From: Rhizobium pisi
GTDB taxonomy: Bacteria > Pseudomonadota > Alphaproteobacteria > Rhizobiales > Rhizobiaceae
DNA: 64,000 nt
NCBI RefSeq assembly: GCF_003938655.1
Contig: NZ_RJJT01000027.1
Coordinates: 16,849 to 80,848 of the forward strand
Direction of reading: 5' to 3'
Shown: positions 24,061 to 33,063 of the stretch, in pieces
Numbering within the stretch: the stretch's first letter is position 1
Layout of the letters: each line of letters opens with the position of its first letter
Notes under the pieces: generated by a model
Seen by the model: the letters and a program-made list of their open reading frames with translations, nothing else
Databases searched by the model: none
Told to the model about the DNA's origin: nothing
Position numbers and translations under genes: made by a program

Positions 24061-25413
24061 TCATTTCGGCGGAGTGCCGTTGTCGGCAAGCACGTCGCCG
24101 ACGAGATAGAGAGAACCGCCAATCAGGATGCGCGGAGGCATTGCCTCTGGATCAACGACGGATTTTATCGTCTCCAGCGCATCGCCGACCGTCGACATCG
24201 GTTCTGCGACCAAACCGGCATCGTAGGCTGCATTCGACAATATCACCGGGTCGATCATCGCATCGCTGCCGCGGATCGGCACGCAGAAAACCTTCTCGAC
24301 CAAGCCCGCGAAAGCCTTGAAATAGCCGATCGGGTCCTTGGTGTTGATCATGCCGATAATCAGGAAAAGCGGCCGCGGCTGGCGCTCCTCGAAATTGGCC
24401 ATGGCTTCGGCGATCACTTCGCCGGCTCCGGGATTATGTCCGCCATCGATCCAGATCTCGGCACCGGCGGGCGCATGCGGCAGCAACCGGCCTTCGTTCA
24501 GGCGCTGCAGCCGGCCCGGCCATTCCACGGAATTCATCGCCTTTTCCATCATCGTCTCGGTAACGGTGAAGCCCGCAGCCTTGACGGCGCGGATGGCGGC
24601 AGCAGCATTGGCATATTGATGGCGGCCGGGAAGGCGCGGCAGCGGCAGGTCGGCAAGGCCGAACTCGTCTTGGTAGACGAGCCGGCCATATTCCTCATGC
24701 GCCATGAAATCCTGCCCGAAGACGGCACTCGGGCAGTGCAGCCGCTCGGCCGTCGACATCAGGACATCGAGCGCTGCATCATATTCCTGATGGCCGATGA
24801 CGACAGGCAATCCCGCCTTCATGATGCCGGCCTTTTCCGCAGCGATGAGCTCGATCCGGTCGCCGAGATAGGGCTGGTGATCCAGTGAGATCGGCATGAT
24901 GACCGAGACGGCCGGATCGGAAACGACGTTCGTGGCGTCGAACCGGCCGCCGAGGCCGACTTCGATGATCGCGGCATCGGCCGGATATTCGGAAAACAGG
25001 ATGAAGGTGACCGCCGTCAGAATTTCGAAGACGGTGATATGCTGCCCGGCATTGGCATCTGCCACGCGTCGCACGGCCTCTGCAAAGACGGCGTCATCCA
25101 CAAGCTGTCCGCGCCCGCCTTTGACGCCGATGCGGTAACGTTCGTGCCAATTGACGAGATGCGGCGAGGTGTGGACATGGGCGCTGTAGCCGCCTGCCTC
25201 GAGCAGGGCGCGGCAAAAGGCCGTGACCGAACCCTTGCCGTTGGTCCCGGCGACGTGGATCACCGGTGGCAGTTTCCGATGCGGATTGCCGAGCCGATCG
25301 AGAAGACGGGTAATGCGATCGAGCGACAGATCGAACCCCTTGGGATGCAATCCCATGAGCTTGTCGATCTCTTGCGCTGCCTCACTCACCGCGGTTTGGC
25401 CTCTGGGTATCAT
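24061..25413 (-). CDS. folC: Bifunctional folylpolyglutamate/dihydrofolate synthase FolC
   Basis: FolC adds glutamate to folates and makes dihydrofolate from dihydropteroate. The 450-residue protein carries the Mur-ligase-type ATP loop HVAGTNGKGSVTAF near residue 53, and TSPHLVNWHER downstream. The C-terminal domain contains IWIDGGHNPGAGEV. A GTG at 25389 (eight residues shorter, preceded by AGAGG) is an alternative start. It is the last gene of the trpFBA-accD-folC run, 27 bases after accD. In E. coli accD and folC are also neighbours, so this pairing is old. Confidence 0.94.
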   Translation of the reverse strand: MIPRGQTAVSEAAQEIDKLMGLHPKGFDLSLDRITRLLDRLGNPHRKLPPVIHVAGTNGKGSVTAFCRALLEAGGYSAHVHTSPHLVNWHERYRIGVKGGRGQLVDDAVFAEAVRRVADANAGQHITVFEILTAVTFILFSEYPADAAIIEVGLGGRFDATNVVSDPAVSVIMPISLDHQPYLGDRIELIAAEKAGIMKAGLPVVIGHQEYDAALDVLMSTAERLHCPSAVFGQDFMAHEEYGRLVYQDEFGLADLPLPRLPGRHQYANAAAAIRAVKAAGFTVTETMMEKAMNSVEWPGRLQRLNEGRLLPHAPAGAEIWIDGGHNPGAGEVIAEAMANFEERQPRPLFLIIGMINTKDPIGYFKAFAGLVEKVFCVPIRGSDAMIDPVILSNAAYDAGLVAEPMSTVGDALETIKSVVDPEAMPPRILIGGSLYLVGDVLADNGTPPK

Positions 25414-25440
25414 TTCGGCACCCCGCCTGCTTGTCGGTTA

Positions 25441-26346
25441 TCAGGCGCTCGCCGCCAGGGCGATTGCGCCGCTATTCATGTCGTTTGCGGCAGAAACGGG
25501 CTTCTTCGTCAGGATCTTCAGAAGGCGCGCCAGCGTATCCGGAATGTCGTGACGCTTGATGACCATGTCGACCATACCATGTTCCAGCAGGTATTCGGAG
25601 GTCTGGAAGCCTTCCGGCAGCTTTTCACGCAGCGTCTGCTCGATCACGCGCTTGCCGGCAAAGCCGATTTCGGCGCCTGGCTCGGCCAGATGAATATCGC
25701 CGAGCATGGCGTAGGAGGCCGTAACGCCGCCCGTCGTCGGGTTGGTCAGCACCACGATGTAGGGCTGGCCAGACTCCTTGAGCAGGTCCACGGCAACCGT
25801 CGTGCGCGGCAGCTGCATCAGCGAGAGAATGCCTTCCTGCATGCGCGCGCCGCCGGAAGCGGGGAACATCACCAGCGGGCACTTTTCGGACGTCGCGCGT
25901 TCGAAAGCCTTGACGATCGCCTCGCCGGCGGCAATGCCGAGCGAACCGCCAATGAAGTTGAATTCGTGCACGACGGCAACGAGTTTCAACCCTTTCACCT
26001 TTCCGAGGCCGGCAAGGATCGTATCCTCCTGTTCGGTCTTCAGGCGGCTGTCGCGGAGGCGATCGATATATTTCTTCGAATCGCGGAACTTCAGCGGGTC
26101 CTGGGCGACCTTCGGCTGCGGCAGTGATTCATACTCACCATTATCGAAAAGATCGGCAAGGCGGGCCTTTGCCGGCATCTTCATGTGATAACCGGACGCA
26201 GGAATGACCCATTTGTTGGATTCCAGGTCTTTGTGGAAAACCATTTCGCCCGTTTCCGGGCACTTGATCCAGAGGTTCTCCGGCACTTCGCGACGGCCCA
26301 GCATGGAATTGATCCGCGGGCGAACGTAGTTAGTGATCCAGTTCAA
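25441..26346 (-). CDS. accD: Acetyl-CoA carboxylase carboxyltransferase beta subunit AccD
   Basis: AccD with AccA transfers the carboxyl group from biotin to acetyl-CoA to form malonyl-CoA. The 301-residue protein shows the carboxyltransferase core (FPASGGARMQEGILSLMQ, TNPTTGGVTASYAMLGD). The N-terminal zinc ribbon of E. coli AccD has four cysteines, but here only Cys29 remains (WIKCPETGEMV); the second pair is replaced around WVIPASGYHMKM. A zinc-free ribbon appears to be usual in Rhizobiales. It is 39 bases downstream of trpA and 27 bases upstream of folC. Confidence 0.95.
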   Translation of the reverse strand: MNWITNYVRPRINSMLGRREVPENLWIKCPETGEMVFHKDLESNKWVIPASGYHMKMPAKARLADLFDNGEYESLPQPKVAQDPLKFRDSKKYIDRLRDSRLKTEQEDTILAGLGKVKGLKLVAVVHEFNFIGGSLGIAAGEAIVKAFERATSEKCPLVMFPASGGARMQEGILSLMQLPRTTVAVDLLKESGQPYIVVLTNPTTGGVTASYAMLGDIHLAEPGAEIGFAGKRVIEQTLREKLPEGFQTSEYLLEHGMVDMVIKRHDIPDTLARLLKILTKKPVSAANDMNSGAIALAASA

Positions 26347-26385
26347 CTCGAATTCTCCTGGTTGAATAGTGCCAATGTGGCCAAA

Positions 26386-27225
26386 CTATTCGGCAGCAAC
26401 AAGGCGCGCCGAACGTGTTCCCGAGGAAAGGCCGCGCACCAGCGTTGCGACTGCCTGAACCGTGTCCGCCGTTGCCTTTCCGTCCTTCGTCAAGCTGGTC
26501 GCGACCTGATTGACGATGGCGGTGCCGACAACGACGCCGTCGGCCGAACCGCCGATGACCTTTGCATGCTCGGCCGTCTTGACGCCGAAGCCGACGCAAA
26601 CGGGCAGCTCCGTGTGCTGCTTGATGCGTTGAACCGCGCCAGAAACCAGCGACGGATCCGGCAGCGCCGAACCGGTGATGCCGTTCATCGAGACGTAGTA
26701 GACAAAGCCGGAGGTGTTTTTCAACACGGCCGGCAGGCGCTTCTCATCGGTGGTCGGCGTCGCCAGGCGGATGAAATTGATGCCTTTGCGGATCGCCGGA
26801 ATGCAGAGCTCGTCATCCATCTCCGGCGGCAAGTCAACGACGATCAGGCCGTCGATGCCGGCGGCGATCGCATCGTCGAGGAATTTTTCGACGCCGTAGA
26901 TGTAGATCGGATTGTAATAGCCCATCATCACGATCGGCGTCGCATCGTCGGTCTTGCGGAAATCGGCGGCTAGCTGCAGCGTCTTCTTCAGCGTCTGGCC
27001 GCCCTTCAGCGCGCGCTGGCCAGCCAACTGGATCGCCGGGCCGTCAGCCATCGGATCGGAAAAAGGCATGCCAAGCTCGATGACATCGGACCCCGCCTCC
27101 GGCAGCGCCTTCATGATGCCGAGCGAGGTATCGTAGTCGGGATCGCCGCCCATGAAATAGGTCACAAGCGCCGGACGGCCCTCGGCTTTCAGCTCGGCAA
27201 AGCGTTTGTCCATGCGTGCGGTCAT
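26386..27225 (-). CDS. trpA: Tryptophan synthase alpha subunit TrpA
   Basis: TrpA cleaves indole-3-glycerol phosphate to indole, which passes to TrpB. The 279-residue protein keeps both catalytic acids, Glu50 (VIELGMPFSDP) and Asp61 (MADGPAIQ). The phosphate-binding loop GFGVKTAEH is near residue 218. It starts three bases after trpB. The ATG at residue 5 (MDKRF) is a possible alternative start. No attenuator-like leader was found within the trpFBA run. Confidence 0.96.
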   Translation of the reverse strand: MTARMDKRFAELKAEGRPALVTYFMGGDPDYDTSLGIMKALPEAGSDVIELGMPFSDPMADGPAIQLAGQRALKGGQTLKKTLQLAADFRKTDDATPIVMMGYYNPIYIYGVEKFLDDAIAAGIDGLIVVDLPPEMDDELCIPAIRKGINFIRLATPTTDEKRLPAVLKNTSGFVYYVSMNGITGSALPDPSLVSGAVQRIKQHTELPVCVGFGVKTAEHAKVIGGSADGVVVGTAIVNQVATSLTKDGKATADTVQAVATLVRGLSSGTRSARLVAAE

Positions 27226-27228
27226 GTC

Positions 27229-28449
27229 TTACAGTCCCATTCCCAAAATCTTGCCTACGGTGAAGATATCCTTGTCGCCGCGGCCGGAGAGGTTCATCAG
27301 GATAATCTCATCCTTGCCCATCTTCGGCGCGCGCTTGATGACCTCGGCGATCGCATGTGCGGCCTCGAGCGCCGGGATGATGCCTTCGAGGCGGGTCAGA
27401 GTCTGGAAGGCCTCGAGCGCTTCGTGATCCATGATCGGCACGTAGTCGACACGGCCGATATCGCTCAGCCAGGAATGTTCAGGGCCGATGCCGGGATAAT
27501 CGAGACCGGCCGAAATCGAATGGCCTTCCTTGATCTGGCCATCGCCATCCTGAAGCAGGTACGTGCGGTTGCCGTGCAGCACGCCGGGTGTTCCTGCGGT
27601 GATCGAGGCGCAATGTTCGTCGCCCTGCAGGCCCTTGCCGCCGGCTTCAACGCCGACGATTTTGACACTGGGATCGTCGAGGAAGGGATGGAAGATGCCG
27701 ATCGCGTTCGAACCGCCGCCGACGGCAGCGACGACGAGGTCGGGAAGACGGCCTTCGGCTGCGAGCATCTGCTGTTTCGCTTCGGTGCCGATCACAGACT
27801 GGAAGTCGCGGACCATCTCGGGATAAGGGTGCGGGCCGGCCGCCGTGCCGATCAGGTAATAGGTATCCTCGACATTGGTGACCCAGTCGCGGAGCGCCTC
27901 GTTCATGGCGTCCTTCAGCGTGCCGCTGCCCGCCGTCACCGGTTTGACTTCGGCGCCGAGCAGCTTCATGCGGAAAACATTCGGCGCCTGCCGCTCAACG
28001 TCGGTGGCGCCCATATAGACGACGCAGGGAAGGCCGAAGCGGGCGGCAACGGTCGCGGAGGCGACACCATGCTGGCCGGCGCCGGTTTCGGCGATGATCC
28101 GGGTCTTGCCCATGCGCTTGGCAAGCAGAATCTGGCCGATGCAGTTGTTGATCTTGTGCGAGCCGGTGTGGTTGAGCTCTTCGCGCTTGAAATAGATCTT
28201 CGCGCCGCCGAGTTCGGCTGTCAGGCGCTCGGCAAAATAGAGCGGGCTCGGGCGGCCGATATAATGGGCGCCGAGATACTTCAATTCCGCCTGGAATGCC
28301 GGATCGTTCTTCGCCTTGCTCCACTCGTCCTGCAGGTCGAGGATCAGCGGCATCAACGTTTCGGCAACGAAACGACCGCCATAGATGCCAAAACGGCCAT
28401 CTTCATCGGGGCCGGAACGGAAAGAATTCGGTTTAGGCGTTTCGTTCAC
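27229..28449 (-). CDS. trpB: Tryptophan synthase beta subunit TrpB
   Basis: TrpB joins indole and serine to make tryptophan, using PLP. The catalytic lysine is Lys99 in NHTGSHKINN, and the PLP phosphate loop is GGGSNAIG. I choose the GTG at 28449, with GGGAG six bases upstream; this gives 406 residues starting MNETPKPNSF, the usual rhizobial N-terminus. A TTG two codons earlier is possible. It begins two bases after the trpF stop, which indicates coupled translation. Confidence 0.96.
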   Translation of the reverse strand: MNETPKPNSFRSGPDEDGRFGIYGGRFVAETLMPLILDLQDEWSKAKNDPAFQAELKYLGAHYIGRPSPLYFAERLTAELGGAKIYFKREELNHTGSHKINNCIGQILLAKRMGKTRIIAETGAGQHGVASATVAARFGLPCVVYMGATDVERQAPNVFRMKLLGAEVKPVTAGSGTLKDAMNEALRDWVTNVEDTYYLIGTAAGPHPYPEMVRDFQSVIGTEAKQQMLAAEGRLPDLVVAAVGGGSNAIGIFHPFLDDPSVKIVGVEAGGKGLQGDEHCASITAGTPGVLHGNRTYLLQDGDGQIKEGHSISAGLDYPGIGPEHSWLSDIGRVDYVPIMDHEALEAFQTLTRLEGIIPALEAAHAIAEVIKRAPKMGKDEIILMNLSGRGDKDIFTVGKILGMGL

Positions 28450-28451
28450 TC

Positions 28452-29120
28452 TCAACTCCCTGAGGCCATGACAGGCGCATCCGCCTTTTCGACCGCATCG
28501 AAAAATTCATCGATCATCGCGACGCTCTTCACGCCGGGCGCGCTTTCGACGCCCGAGGAGACGTCAATACCAGGCGCTTTGGTGATCAAGAGCGCATCCG
28601 CGACATTGTCCTTGTTCAGCCCGCCGGAAAGCATGTAGTCGATGCTGCCGTCGAGCCAGCCGAGAAGGCTCCAATCGAAGGAAATACCATTGCCGCCGGG
28701 TAGTTCCGAACCCTTCGGCGGCTTCGCATCGAAGAGGAAACGGTCGGCGATGCCAATATAGGCCTCGACCCGCTTCAGATCGTCGGCGGTTCGAACCGAG
28801 AACACTTTCATGACGGGCAGACCATAGAGCGCCTTGATCGTCAGCACATGTTCGGGGCTCTCGTTGCCGTGGAGCTGCAGCATGTCCGGCTTCAACAGCG
28901 AGACGATCTCGTCCAGGTCGTCATTGGTGGGATCGACGACGACGGCGACGATCTTCGCTTTGCCACGGGCAGGCTCGGCAAGTTTTGCCGCCACATCGGG
29001 TTCGATGTAGCGCGGGCTCTTTTCGAAGAAGATAAAACCGATATGGGTCGCGCCGCGTTTCAGCGCGCGATCAACGGCTTCAGGCGTCTTCAAGCCACAG
29101 ATCTTGATATCCGGTTTCAT
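28452..29120 (-). CDS. trpF: Phosphoribosylanthranilate isomerase TrpF
   Basis: TrpF isomerises phosphoribosylanthranilate to CdRP, the step before TrpC. The 222-residue barrel protein has catalytic Cys in the DIKICGLKT motif at the start, the acid in VVVDPTND, and the phosphate-binding MLSGGLNKDNV. The ATG at 29120 gives the family N-terminus MKPDIKICG; the longer frame from 29147 adds nine atypical residues. It heads the trpFBA-accD-folC group. Confidence 0.95.
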   Translation of the reverse strand: MKPDIKICGLKTPEAVDRALKRGATHIGFIFFEKSPRYIEPDVAAKLAEPARGKAKIVAVVVDPTNDDLDEIVSLLKPDMLQLHGNESPEHVLTIKALYGLPVMKVFSVRTADDLKRVEAYIGIADRFLFDAKPPKGSELPGGNGISFDWSLLGWLDGSIDYMLSGGLNKDNVADALLITKAPGIDVSSGVESAPGVKSVAMIDEFFDAVEKADAPVMASGS

Positions 29121-29195
29121 GGCAGCGAAGTGACACGAAACGCACAAAGAGTCGAGCCAATTTGCGTGGGAAGCTGCATTTAACGCAAGGCTTGG

Positions 29196-29954
29196 CTAGT
29201 CGAAATCAATAGCGTGCAGCTGGCTGCCGTGCCGCTTCAGCCAGGATTTCGCCTCCTCCATGCCGGGGCAAAGCTTCTTGCAAAGCGACCAGAAGCGCGG
29301 ACCATGGTTCATTTCCTTGAGGTGGGCGACTTCATGGGCGGCGAGATAATCGATCACCGAAGGCGGCGCCATGACGATGCGCCAGGAAAAACTCAAGTTT
29401 CCTTCTGAGGAGCACGAGCCCCACCGGCTGCGGGTATCCTTCATCGAAATCGAGCGGATGGGCGCCTTGATCGTTGCAGCATGCATCGCCGCCAGCCTTT
29501 CGAGATCGGCGCGCGCTTCCTTCTTGAGGAAGGCCGCTATACGCCGTCCTACATGTTCCGGCATGCCGCTGACGCGCAGTACAGGACTGCCGTCCACAGA
29601 GACCACCTCCGTCAAGCCGCGCAGACTGCCGGTGTGCTCGATCCGATGGGAAACGCCGCGCAGGAGGATCTTGCCGCCGTCGCGCAGCCCGGTGTCAGTC
29701 GAAAACTTGGCAAGCCTGGTGAGCAGCCATCCCTGGTGCCGATCGAGAAAAGCATTGACCTCGCGCGCCGCAAGGCCTCGCGGCACCGTCATCTTCAAGG
29801 CACGCCCGCCTGGTTCGATGCGCAGCGTAATGCGCGTTGCCTGGTCATGCTGCTTGATGGTCAGAGGCATGAGCCGACCGGCGACGTCAAGTGTCCTCGT
29901 TTCGGGCGGAGCCAGCTTTCGCGCCTTTGGCCGTGTCTTCAGAAGCGGAAACAT
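29196..29954 (-). CDS. YgjP/SprT-like M48-family metallopeptidase (DUF45)
   Basis: The 252-residue protein contains the zinc-protease motif HEVAHLKEMNH near residue 216 and the family hallmark TRSRWGSCSSEGNLSFSWR just before it. These define the YgjP/DUF45 metallopeptidases, usually annotated M48-like or SprT-like. No signal peptide or membrane helix is visible, so it should be cytoplasmic. Its substrate is unknown. It lies 75 bases upstream of trpF on the same strand but is probably an independent gene. Confidence 0.88.
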   Translation of the reverse strand: MFPLLKTRPKARKLAPPETRTLDVAGRLMPLTIKQHDQATRITLRIEPGGRALKMTVPRGLAAREVNAFLDRHQGWLLTRLAKFSTDTGLRDGGKILLRGVSHRIEHTGSLRGLTEVVSVDGSPVLRVSGMPEHVGRRIAAFLKKEARADLERLAAMHAATIKAPIRSISMKDTRSRWGSCSSEGNLSFSWRIVMAPPSVIDYLAAHEVAHLKEMNHGPRFWSLCKKLCPGMEEAKSWLKRHGSQLHAIDFD

Positions 29955-30013
29955 GGGTGTTTTCTATACGATTCGCCGGGGAATCTAAACGATTGCCGGG
30001 CGCTCAGGCACGG

Positions 30014-30040
30014 AAAAACCGGCATCGGTGAGATGCCGGT
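30014..30040 (-). terminator. Intrinsic terminator downstream of the DUF2852 gene
   Basis: ACCGGCATC (30018-30026) pairs perfectly with GATGCCGGT (30032-30040) around a five-base loop. On the minus strand the stem is followed by TTTTT. It lies 22 bases past the stop codon at 30063. Confidence 0.85.
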
Positions 30041-30062
30041 CATCACTTCATTGCTCAAGCCT

Positions 30063-30500
30063 TCAGGGCGTCTGGAATTCTGCGACCGGGCCGCCATTGT
30101 CGTCACGCTTTGCGTTCCTGCGGTCACGCATGAAGCGGTCAAACTCTTCCTGGTCCTTGGCGCGGCGGAGTTCGCGCAGATAGTCGTCAAATTCCTCGCG
30201 CATTTCGTCAAGCTTACGGCGCTCTTCCTCGATCCGGTCAAGCTCGGCCTTGCGCCAGTCGTCGAAGGCGACGTTGCCGGTCGAGAAATGCGGGCGGTGA
30301 CGTCCATGCGGACGGTGGCAGGAGGCAAAGAAGCCATCGGTCGCCTGGTTGACGTCGCGCTTGAAGCCGCGCAGACGTTCGCCGAAGATGATATAGGCAA
30401 GCATGGCCAGACCAAGAGGCCAGAAAACCATGAAGCCGAGAATCATCAGGGCAATGGTAGCCGGAGTCCAATCCGGTCGAAGCAATGCTGACTGGTTCAT
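30063..30500 (-). CDS. DUF2852 family small membrane protein
   Basis: The chosen ATG at 30500 (MNQSALLRPDW), with AAGGA upstream, gives 145 residues. One membrane segment (ALMILGFMVFWPLGLAMLAYIIFG) spans about 17-40. It is followed by a long charged, coiled-coil-like region (RIEEERRKLDEMREEFDDYLREL) and a phenylalanine-containing FDRFMRDRRN segment. This pattern matches the DUF2852 proteins found across Rhizobiales, whose function is unknown. The longer frame from 30581 adds 27 residues without family likeness. Confidence 0.82.
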   Translation of the reverse strand: MNQSALLRPDWTPATIALMILGFMVFWPLGLAMLAYIIFGERLRGFKRDVNQATDGFFASCHRPHGRHRPHFSTGNVAFDDWRKAELDRIEEERRKLDEMREEFDDYLRELRRAKDQEEFDRFMRDRRNAKRDDNGGPVAEFQTP

Positions 30501-30644
30501 CGTGCGGTATCCTTGCTTTGCGCGCCCGGCAAGATGGCCGAACGCTGAAATCGATGTGGTTACCGCAATAGATGCCTTCAAGACGATTGCCCGCGAAATC
30601 GGACAAGACCTTGAATCCGCTTTTCTAATTCAGCTGCCGCTCAA

Positions 30645-31922
30645 TCAACCCGTTCGCCCGCCCTTGATGACGCGCGGGACCGGCGGCTTGACGACGGAAC
30701 GGGAATGCTGGCGGACGAAGTTGACGATGCGCGGCGCGATCTCGCGGCGGAAACGCGAACCGTTGAAAACGCCGTAATGGCCGACATCCGGCTGCAGATA
30801 GTGCATGCGCATATCTTCGGGAATGTTCACGCAGATGGTCTGCGCCGCCTTTGTCTGGCCGACACCTGATATATCGTCATTCTCGCCTTCGACGGTCAGA
30901 AGCGCCACCTTGCGGATTGCCGCGGGATCCACGCGTTTGCCGCGATGCATCAATTCGCCCTTCGGCAAGGCATGCTTTATGAAGACCTGCTCCACCGTCT
31001 GCAGATAGAATTCGGCGGTCAGATCCATGACGGCGAGATATTCGTCATAGAAATCGCGGTGTTTTTCCGGTTCGCCGTCGTTCTTCACGAGATGCATGAA
31101 GAATTCTTTGTGGGCGACGACGTGTCGATCGAGGTTCATCGACATGAAACCCGAAAGCTGCAGGAAGCCGGGATAGACGGGGCGCATGAACCCCGGCTGC
31201 GGCCAGGGCACGTTCATGATGACATTGTCGGAGAACCACTGCAGCGTGCGTTCCTGGGCGAGCTTGTTGACCGCCGTCGGATTGATGCGAGTATCGATCG
31301 GGCCACCCATCAGCGTCATCGACGATGGCGAAAGCGTATCGTTGGCTTCTTCCATCACGGCAGCGGCCGCCAGCACCGGAACGGAAGGCTGACAGACGGC
31401 GATGACGTGTGTGTCATGACCGAGGAAATGCAGCATCTCGATGACATAATCGACATAATCGTCGAAATCGAACGTGCCTTCCGTCATCGGCACCATGCGG
31501 GCGTCGATCCAGTCGGTAATGTAGATATCGGCACTCGGCAGCAGCGCTTCGACCGTGCCGCGCAGCAGCGTCGCATAATGGCCTGACATCGGCGCGACGA
31601 TCAGGATACGCGGGTCGCTGGCGCGGCCGGGCGGAACGTTCCGCGCAAAATGCAGCAGATTGCAGAAGGATCGCGACCAGACGATCTCTTCACGGACGGA
31701 AACCGTCTGCTCACCGATCGTCGTCTGCTTCAATCCGAATTCCGGCTTTCCGTAGCGGCGCGTCGTGCGCTCGAACATTTCGAGGCTTGCCGCCATCGTC
31801 CGGCCGAACGGCGTCTGGGAAAACGGGTTCAGCGGATTGGCATAGGCAAATCGCATGATGTCCGCCGCGGCGCGAAACGGCGCCATGGCGGCGTGGTTCA
31901 ATTCATAAAGCTGATAAAACAC
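30645..31922 (-). CDS. phaZ: Intracellular polyhydroxyalkanoate depolymerase PhaZ
   Basis: PhaZ degrades stored polyhydroxybutyrate granules. From the GTG at 31922 (MFYQLYELNHAA), with AAAGGTGG upstream, it has 425 residues; a GTG at 31934 would add four. The lipase-like box reads AVCQPSVP, with Cys177 as the likely nucleophile. Intracellular PHB depolymerases of this type use cysteine where extracellular ones use serine. VGHYGVFNGSRFR near the end supplies the catalytic histidine. There is no signal peptide, as expected for a granule-associated enzyme. Its upstream region contains a TTGC-N3-GCAA palindrome. Confidence 0.92.
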   Translation of the reverse strand: MFYQLYELNHAAMAPFRAAADIMRFAYANPLNPFSQTPFGRTMAASLEMFERTTRRYGKPEFGLKQTTIGEQTVSVREEIVWSRSFCNLLHFARNVPPGRASDPRILIVAPMSGHYATLLRGTVEALLPSADIYITDWIDARMVPMTEGTFDFDDYVDYVIEMLHFLGHDTHVIAVCQPSVPVLAAAAVMEEANDTLSPSSMTLMGGPIDTRINPTAVNKLAQERTLQWFSDNVIMNVPWPQPGFMRPVYPGFLQLSGFMSMNLDRHVVAHKEFFMHLVKNDGEPEKHRDFYDEYLAVMDLTAEFYLQTVEQVFIKHALPKGELMHRGKRVDPAAIRKVALLTVEGENDDISGVGQTKAAQTICVNIPEDMRMHYLQPDVGHYGVFNGSRFRREIAPRIVNFVRQHSRSVVKPPVPRVIKGGRTG

Positions 31923-32018
31923 GGAAGGCGCCACCTTTCTCTATCGAAAAGATGACGCTGATTGAGAGACATCGAATCTTTCCGCAATGCGGGCACGTAA
32001 CGCAGACTAACAGGTTTT

Positions 32019-32033
32019 TGTTGCGCGGCAACA
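32019..32033. promoter_or_regulatory. TGTTGC-GCG-GCAACA palindrome upstream of phaZ
   Basis: TGTTGC (32019-32024) and GCAACA (32028-32033) form a perfect inverted repeat around GCG, about 97 bases upstream of the phaZ start. The TGC-N3-GCA core recalls sites bound by PHB-responsive PhaR/AniA regulators. That link is inferred from position and motif shape only. The rest of the 204-base phaZ-hydrolase gap shows no gene. Confidence 0.35.
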
Positions 32034-32126
32034 TGGACGTGCCGGACCTGCACAAGAAATGCCAGAGAATTGATCCCCGGCATGACTATAAAACTGAGAG
32101 CTTAAGGTTCAGCGCGTTTAACGTCG

Positions 32127-32969
32127 TTAACGATCCGCAACGAAACTCTGCTTCTGGCTGCCGAGACTTTCGATACCGAGTTCGACGACATCGCCATCTT
32201 TAAGATAACGCGGCGGCTTCATGCCCATGCCGACGCCGGGAGGCGTTCCCGTCGAGATAACATCGCCCGGATGCAGTGACATGAACTGGCTGAGATAGGA
32301 AACGATGTGGGCGACGCCGTAGACCATGGTCCTGGACGAGCCGTTCTGCATCGTCTGACCGTTGACCTTCAGCCACATGCCGAGGTTCTGCGGATCGGCG
32401 ATCTCGTCCTTTGTGACCAGCCAGGGACCGATCGGTCCGAAGGTGTCGCAAGACTTGCCCTTCGTCCACTGGCCGGCGCGTTCCGTCTGGAAGGCGCGCT
32501 CGGAAACGTCGTGCGACACGCAGTAACCGGCAACGTAGTCGAGCGCGTCGGCTTCGCTGACATATTTCGCCGTTTTGCCGATGACGACACCGAGTTCGAC
32601 TTCCCAATCGGTCTTTTCCGAGCCGCGCGGGATGAGCACGGTGTCGTTCGGACCAACGATCGCCGAGGTTGCCTTCATGAAGATCACCGGCTCGGGCGGC
32701 ACGGTAGCGCCGGTTTCGGCTGCATGGTCGGAGAAATTGAGGCCGATGCAGATGAATTTGCCCGTGCCGGCGACGCAGGCGCCGATGCGACCAGGCGCAA
32801 GTTCCGGAAGGCTTTTCGGATCGATCGCCGCTATCCGTGCAAGGCCCGCCGGCGAAATCGCCTCGCCGCCGATATCGGCGACGTGACCGGAAAGATCGCG
32901 GATCTTGCCGTCGGAATCGAGCAGCGCCGGCTTTTCACGACCTGCTTCGCCAACACGCATCAGCTTCAT
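32127..32969 (-). CDS. Fumarylacetoacetate hydrolase family protein
   Basis: The 280-residue protein has the C-terminal FAH fold: the metal-binding acids lie in DWEVELGVVIG and the earlier GLNFSDHAAETG. The GDVISTGTPPGVG loop near residue 235 is a strong family marker. Members hydrolyse or decarboxylate beta-dicarbonyl or acylpyruvate substrates such as ureidoglycolate-pathway or aromatic ring-cleavage products. The ATG at 32969 has GGAG in good position. The exact substrate cannot be told, and neighbours (phaZ, a glutathione transferase) do not fix a pathway. Confidence 0.88.
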   Translation of the reverse strand: MKLMRVGEAGREKPALLDSDGKIRDLSGHVADIGGEAISPAGLARIAAIDPKSLPELAPGRIGACVAGTGKFICIGLNFSDHAAETGATVPPEPVIFMKATSAIVGPNDTVLIPRGSEKTDWEVELGVVIGKTAKYVSEADALDYVAGYCVSHDVSERAFQTERAGQWTKGKSCDTFGPIGPWLVTKDEIADPQNLGMWLKVNGQTMQNGSSRTMVYGVAHIVSYLSQFMSLHPGDVISTGTPPGVGMGMKPPRYLKDGDVVELGIESLGSQKQSFVADR

Positions 32970-33063
32970 GGAATTTCTCCTCATCGAAAACGGATTTGCA
33001 GTCACCTATGAACGAATTATTCATCGGTGTCATTACGGCTTTCATGAGAAGCGGTACGGCCTT

